Part shown: positions 60,129-64,000 of the stretch, piece after piece
Layout of the letters: each line of letters opens with the position of its first letter
Position numbering within the stretch: position 1 is the stretch's first letter
Origin: M30B80 sp965656935
GTDB lineage: Bacteria > Pseudomonadota > Alphaproteobacteria > Rhodobacterales > Rhodobacteraceae
DNA length: 64,000 bases
NCBI GenBank assembly: GCA_965656935.1
Contig: CBFHMG010000002.1
Coordinates: forward strand, 372,001 to 436,000
Direction of reading: 5' to 3'
Made by a program: the position numbers and the translations under genes
Notes under the pieces: generated by a model
What the model was told of the DNA's origin: nothing
Seen by the model: the letters and a program-made list of their open reading frames with translations, nothing else
The model's database searches: none

Positions 60129-61646
60129 GTGACCAACACCTTGATTGACGCCTTGCAAAAGGGCGCAAAGGCCAATCCAGACAGGGTTTTCGCGCGTTTT
60201 CCAGATGGTACAACACGGTCATGGGGGGATCTGTTCAAGGGGGCCGCGCGTATGGCGCAGGCCCTGATCACGCTTGGCCTAGCACCTGGGGATCGGGTTG
60301 CTGTTCAGGTCGAAAAAACTTTGGCGGCACTGGAGCTTTACCTCGGAACCGTGATGGCAGGCGGCGTTTTCCTGCCGCTGAACACGGCCTATACCCCGAC
60401 AGAGGTTGAATATTTCCTCTCAAATGCCACCCCGACAGTGTTTGTATGTGACCCCAAAAAGCGCACAGCACTTATGCCTGTCGCGGATGGGGCGGGTTGC
60501 CGCCATGTTGAGACGCTGGATGCGGATGGGGCAGGCTCGCTTGCGGATAAAGCCGCTGCTGCTGCGCCCTTGGCCAAAGCGGTTGCGCGTGGTGACGACG
60601 AGCTTGCTGCAATTCTTTACACATCTGGCACAACGGGGCGTTCGAAAGGGGCAATGCTCAGCCATCTTGCGCTTTTGTCTAATAGCCGCGCTTTGGTGGA
60701 TCACTGGCGCTTTACCGAAGAGGACATGCTGATCCATGCCTTGCCGATTTATCATACGCACGGGTTGTTCGTGGCCTCGAATGTCGCGCTTTTGTCGGGT
60801 GCATCCGTGCATTTCCTGCCTGGATTCAACGCCGATGCGATTCTGGATGCCATGCCTGATGCAACCGCGCTGATGGGTGTGCCCACCTTCTACACGCGCC
60901 TCTTGGCGGATCCGCGCCTGACCAAAAGCCATGCCGCCAATATGCGCCTGTTTATTTCGGGCTCCGCGCCTTTGCTGGCTGAAACCCATAAAGAATGGGA
61001 GGCCCGCACAGGCCACCGTATTCTGGAACGCTATGGCATGACGGAAACCAATATGAACACCTCCAACCCCTATGAGGGCGAGCGCCGCGCAGGCACTGTG
61101 GGCTTTCCCCTGCCGGGTGTCGAATTGCGGATCATGGGCGAGAATGGCAAGGAGGTGCCAAAGGGCGAGATCGGTATTCTGGAAGTGCGTGGCCCGAATG
61201 TGTTTTCAGGTTACTGGCAAATGCCCGAGAAAACCCGCGAAGAGCTTCGCGAGGATGGTTGGTTCATCACAGGTGATTTGGGGCGGTTGGATGAGGATGG
61301 CTATGTCATCATCGTCGGGCGCGGCAAGGATCTGGTGATTTCGGGCGGCTTCAATGTCTACCCCAAGGAGGTCGAAGAGGTGATCGATGATCTTGGTGGT
61401 GTTCTGGAAAGCGCCGTGATCGGCGTGCCGCACCCCGATTTTGGCGAAGCCGTTGTCGCGGTGGTTGTGCCTGACGGGGGTCAGCCTCTCTCGGAGGAGG
61501 CGATCATCGCTGATATCTCTGTGAAGCTGGCTAAATTCAAACAGCCCAAAAAGGTCATTTTTCTGGAGGCTTTGCCAAGAAATACGATGGGCAAGGTTCA
61601 GAAAGCCGCGCTTAGAGAAAGCTATGCAGGGCTTTTTGCGGGGTGA
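60129..61646 (+). CDS. matB: Malonyl-CoA synthetase (acyl-CoA ligase)
   Basis: The 505-residue AMP-forming ligase activates malonate to malonyl-CoA. The adenylation loop YTSGTTGRSKGAML is at 164-177, with HALPIYHTHGLFVASNV, FISGSAPLLAETH, YGMTETNMNTSNPYEG and PRNTMGKVQK (the last holding the catalytic Lys); these match MatB of Rhodopseudomonas closely. It starts with GTG. No malonate decarboxylase or transporter gene is adjacent. Confidence 0.93.
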   Translation: MTNTLIDALQKGAKANPDRVFARFPDGTTRSWGDLFKGAARMAQALITLGLAPGDRVAVQVEKTLAALELYLGTVMAGGVFLPLNTAYTPTEVEYFLSNATPTVFVCDPKKRTALMPVADGAGCRHVETLDADGAGSLADKAAAAAPLAKAVARGDDELAAILYTSGTTGRSKGAMLSHLALLSNSRALVDHWRFTEEDMLIHALPIYHTHGLFVASNVALLSGASVHFLPGFNADAILDAMPDATALMGVPTFYTRLLADPRLTKSHAANMRLFISGSAPLLAETHKEWEARTGHRILERYGMTETNMNTSNPYEGERRAGTVGFPLPGVELRIMGENGKEVPKGEIGILEVRGPNVFSGYWQMPEKTREELREDGWFITGDLGRLDEDGYVIIVGRGKDLVISGGFNVYPKEVEEVIDDLGGVLESAVIGVPHPDFGEAVVAVVVPDGGQPLSEEAIIADISVKLAKFKQPKKVIFLEALPRNTMGKVQKAALRESYAGLFAG

Positions 61647-62068
61647 AAGGACAAAGTCATGCGGCGATGCAGGATGCCGCTTCCGTCATCGAATTCTGGG
61701 CCATCGGCGACAAAACCAAGCCCTTCGTAAAAGGGCAATGCATAGGTTTGCGCGTCCAACACAGCCCCCTCAAACCCGTTTTCTTTGGCATGGCGCAGGA
61801 CAAAATGCATGATCTTGCGGCCCAACCCCGTGCCACGGTGATCAATGACAACAGCAACACGGCCGATTCTTGCAGCCTTTCCATCACGGTAAAGCCGCGC
61901 TGTCGCGCAAGGGCCTGTATCGCCCCAAGCTAGGAAATGCGTCGCGTCATCATCGATGCTGTCCCATTCCTCAGCCTCGGGAATGCCTTGTTCATCAATG
62001 AAAACCGCACGGCGGATCGAAAAGCATTCCTGCAGGGCGTTTTGGGTCAGCGCGGGGCCAATTTTCAT
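61622..62068 (-). CDS. GNAT-family N-acetyltransferase (ElaA-like)
   Basis: The 148-residue protein has VFIDEQGIPEAEEWD, VVIDHRGTGLGRKIM (acetyl-CoA loop) and YALPFYEGLGFVADGPEF, typical of small ElaA-like acetyltransferases. Substrate unknown. Its end overlaps the convergent matB end by 25 bases. Its start overlaps the GST gene stop by four. Confidence 0.9.
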   Translation of the reverse strand: MKIGPALTQNALQECFSIRRAVFIDEQGIPEAEEWDSIDDDATHFLAWGDTGPCATARLYRDGKAARIGRVAVVIDHRGTGLGRKIMHFVLRHAKENGFEGAVLDAQTYALPFYEGLGFVADGPEFDDGSGILHRRMTLSFHPAKSPA

Positions 62069-62673
62069 GCGCTTGCAGGGTCAGTTGCAGCCATTGAGGC
62101 GCGTGCGGAAAACCCTTCAAACCAAGCCGTCAATGCGGGACGGTTGCTGCGCCAGCCCCTGTCATCATGGCGGAAATCAAGATAGCCAAGCGCGGAGGCA
62201 ACGGCGATCTGGCTCATATCAAGCGGGCCGTGGAGATGGCTCATCCAGCGGGCTTCGATCACATCCAATGTGCGGGCGATCTTTGTCCATTGTCCGTCCA
62301 GCCAAGGTTGAAACACCATTTCCTCGGGGCGAAAGCGTTTCTCATAGGTGATCCCGACAGAGGCCTCCATGATGCCATCTGCGGTGGCCTCCAGCGTCAG
62401 CACCTCCCAGAGGCGATCCTCGGGGTAAAGCCCTGCCTTGGCATGGTCATTCAAGAAGCGCGTGATGACCCGACTGTCATAAAGGGTGGTCCCTTCATCG
62501 CGCACCAGAGCGGGAATTTTCCCCAAAGGATTGGCCGCATTCAGTGCGTCCTCGCCCCCCAGAGGTGAGGCCGTGACCTGAACAAATTCTACATCCTCAA
62601 TCGCTGCTTCATGCAGCAGAATAACGGTTTTGCGCACGAAAGGCGAAGCGGGAGAGCCGAGAAGTTTCATCAT
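62065..62673 (-). CDS. Glutathione S-transferase family protein
   Basis: The 202-residue protein has a thioredoxin-like N-domain (MMKLLGSPASPFVRKTVILL, NPLGKIPALV with cis-Pro, YDSRVITRFL) and an all-helical C-domain. Ser9 or nearby replaces the catalytic Tyr/Cys. Likely detoxification or a conjugating role. The ATG at 62673 overlaps the stop of the upstream 93-residue gene. Confidence 0.92.
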   Translation of the reverse strand: MMKLLGSPASPFVRKTVILLHEAAIEDVEFVQVTASPLGGEDALNAANPLGKIPALVRDEGTTLYDSRVITRFLNDHAKAGLYPEDRLWEVLTLEATADGIMEASVGITYEKRFRPEEMVFQPWLDGQWTKIARTLDVIEARWMSHLHGPLDMSQIAVASALGYLDFRHDDRGWRSNRPALTAWFEGFSARASMAATDPASA

Positions 62674-62951
62674 GGAACGCGTGTTACCTTTATACGGGCA
62701 AGCCCTGTTGCATCGATCTTGATGGCTTTGCCGCTGTGTCCGAAACGATAAACCCGTGTCCAACGCGCCGCGCCGTTCACCTGACCATCGGATTTGCGAA
62801 AACTGGCCCCCTCAGGCAGATCATCCATCGCATCTTCGACATTCTGATCCAGCCTTCCAGAGGATAGGCTCCGCGTTGCGGCATAAGTGGCCAAAGCCAC
62901 AGCGCCATAGCGCAAGGCGAGGCCTGCAATCGGGGCGAATTGGATAGCCAT
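62670..62951 (-). CDS. Unknown 93-residue protein
   Basis: The protein starts MAIQFAPIAGLALRYGAVALATYAATR, a hydrophobic stretch, followed by a charged soluble part (LDQNVEDAMDDLPEGASFRK) and a beta-like tail. GGAGGG before the ATG. It overlaps the GST gene by four bases, so it may be a membrane partner of it. Function unknown. Confidence 0.7.
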   Translation of the reverse strand: MAIQFAPIAGLALRYGAVALATYAATRSLSSGRLDQNVEDAMDDLPEGASFRKSDGQVNGAARWTRVYRFGHSGKAIKIDATGLARIKVTRVP

Positions 62952-63002
62952 GCGTCCCTCCTTCAAGGTTGGGTAATATCTAGGGGCTCGGCAGGGCTTT
63001 GT

Positions 63003-63632
63003 CTATTGGCCGCCTTTTATGGCCCCTCGCATCAGGGCCGAGACCAAACCCGTTTCCTGCCCGATGGGAGAGCTGGCAACATGCTGCGCCGCGCTTTCGC
63101 GCGCGTCGTGGGTTTTGTTCTGGTTCAACTTCCAAGTGCCATCGACCTGCTGCACCTCAAAGCGAAAAGGCAGGATGGCACGCATCAACTTATCCAACGT
63201 ATCTTCGGGCATCTTGTCGGCGGACCAAGCAGGTTTTGGGCTTAGCATCGCCTCGAAATGGGCGGATAATCGATCAAGCTGGTCGCGCATCAACCCGTGA
63301 TCCAGCGGGTGCAGCACACCGCGCAGATGAACCGCGACATAGTTCCATGTCGGCACTTGCGCGGGGTCTCCGTACCAATCTGGTGAGATATAGGCATCAG
63401 GCCCGCTGACCGCGATCACCGCAGGGGTGGGCGAGGTGACGGCCCGCGCAATCGGGTTGGAGCGGACAAGATGCAATTCGGCACTGTCACCTAATTCATT
63501 CAAAACAAATGGAATATGCGAGATGAGCGGGGAAGGCTCGGCATTAACCGAGAGCATCCCAAAGCCACGCTCACGCGCATAATCAAGGTTCCGCTTGTCG
63601 GGTTCGTTGCGAAAGGCGGGATTTGGATGCAT
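63003..63632 (-). CDS. PaiB-like FMN-binding protein
   Basis: The 209-residue protein begins MHPNPAFRNEPDKRNLDYARE and has HIPFVLNELGDSAELHLVRSNP, VPTWNYVAVHLRG and MRAILPFRFEVQQVDGTWKLNQNK, typical of PaiB/PF04299 FMN-binding proteins, in Bacillus linked to repression of degradative genes. It lacks a clear DNA-binding helix-turn-helix. Role here unknown. Confidence 0.85.
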   Translation of the reverse strand: MHPNPAFRNEPDKRNLDYARERGFGMLSVNAEPSPLISHIPFVLNELGDSAELHLVRSNPIARAVTSPTPAVIAVSGPDAYISPDWYGDPAQVPTWNYVAVHLRGVLHPLDHGLMRDQLDRLSAHFEAMLSPKPAWSADKMPEDTLDKLMRAILPFRFEVQQVDGTWKLNQNKTHDARESAAQHVASSPIGQETGLVSALMRGAIKGGQ

Positions 63633-63671
63633 CGCTTAATGGACCTTTGGAAATGGAACCAAGTTCAATAG

Positions 63672-64000
63672 TTAAACGCTTAGTCTTTGCCCGTCATGTC
63701 CCGCGATTGTGCTTGTGATGATCTGCCCCTCGTGCTGGTCACTGTCAAAACGGACTTCGGTGAATTGTTCGGTCCGACCGATGCGCGGCGTCTCGATCAG
63801 AACTTTATGCCTGCGTCCGATCTGTGCATCCAGATGCATAGCAACGCGCTTTTCGCCTGCGGCCCGTAGCTTTGCGGCGCGGGCCTTGATGATCGGGCCA
63901 GACACGGCAGGCATTTTGGCGGCCGGCGTGCCTTGCCGCGCGGAATAGGGGAAGACGTGAAGCCAGGTCAGCCCGCATTCCTCGACCAGTTTCAGCGAGT
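63672..64000 (-). CDS. mtaB: tRNA t6A37 methylthiotransferase MtaB, C-terminal end
   Basis: Only the last 109 codons are in the window. The part ends the radical-SAM domain (LTWLHVFPYSARQGTPAAKM) and forms the TRAM domain, typical of MtaB/YqeV, which adds a methylthio group to t6A37 of tRNA. Catalytic Cys motifs lie outside. RimO or MiaB are less likely given the sequence of this tail. Confidence 0.8.
   Translation of the reverse strand, partial: SLKLVEECGLTWLHVFPYSARQGTPAAKMPAVSGPIIKARAAKLRAAGEKRVAMHLDAQIGRRHKVLIETPRIGRTEQFTEVRFDSDQHEGQIITSTIAGHDGQRLSV

Noticed and set aside
63770..63785. TCGGTCCGACCGA resembling a TetR site
   Set aside because: It lies inside the mtaB coding sequence and has another centre than the paaZ/paaI site.
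1..64000. tRNA, rRNA, CRISPR, transposase or prophage genes
   Set aside because: Looked for in all gaps; no tRNA cloverleaf, direct-repeat array, transposase motif or integrase was found.

Overview
The window looks like ordinary chromosome of an alphaproteobacterium of the Rhodobacteraceae (Roseobacter/Rhodobacter group). This rests on gene order and content: gpmI-envC-ctpA-rppH, a DnaE2 polymerase behind an alphaproteobacterial-type SOS box, secA beside a parvulin, petABC with a short cytochrome c1, CtrA-like boxes at radC and comF, and strong G/C preference at third codon positions (judged by eye, not computed). No tRNA, rRNA, CRISPR array, insertion sequence or prophage was seen. Genes are densely packed, often with 4-base ATGA or similar overlaps.

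Layout. 1-3.9 kb: a capsule-type polysaccharide export locus (partial ABC permease, KpsE-like chain-length/export protein, ABC ATPase) and a UDP-galactopyranose mutase. 3.9-8.4 kb: gpmI, an EnvC-like murein hydrolase activator, CtpA protease and RppH. 8.4-11.4 kb: an SOS-controlled DnaE2 that lacks the usual C-terminal OB-fold. 11.4-20 kb: housekeeping genes (proline iminopeptidase, ubiG, MarR regulator, grxC, comF, a methyltransferase, hemH, a 44-residue protein, mutT, argJ, a periplasmic parvulin). 19.9-25.3 kb: secA, an unknown exported protein and a PstS-like/OmpA fusion. 25.3-31.2 kb: radC, map, a CinA-type domain protein, a coupled GNAT/AhpD-like/OmpA trio and a LysR regulator.

31.4-40.3 kb is a phenylacetate catabolic cluster. 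paaZ-paaX-paaABCDE run leftward and paaI-paaK-tetR run rightward from a shared promoter region. PaaK makes phenylacetyl-CoA, PaaABCDE epoxidises it, PaaZ opens the ring and oxidises the aldehyde, and PaaI salvages stalled CoA esters. The later beta-oxidation genes (paaF, G, H, J) are not in the window. Two local repressors (PaaX and a TetR protein) and two different dyad sites suggest two-layer control.

40.4-53.6 kb: dapD, a LOG-family protein, mepA, a UMF1-type MFS protein, yggT, msrA, an aminotransferase/sulfotransferase-like pair, AMP nucleosidase, HU, a DMT exporter, a CcdA/thioredoxin pair, an unknown anchored protein and aroC. 53.7-57.1 kb: a TPP riboswitch and thiBPQ thiamine uptake operon. 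57.1-59.9 kb: petABC (cytochrome bc1). 60.1-64 kb: malonyl-CoA synthetase, a GNAT, a GST, an unknown 93-residue protein, a PaiB-like protein and the C-terminal end of mtaB.

No clearly new multi-gene system stands out. The best candidates for something undescribed are the aminotransferase/sulfotransferase-like pair (45.7-47.3 kb), the PstS-OmpA fusion beside secA, the exported protein at 51.5 kb with a cluster of dyads upstream, the truncated DnaE2, and several perfect palindromes in promoter regions (hup, paaZ/paaI, dapD/LOG).
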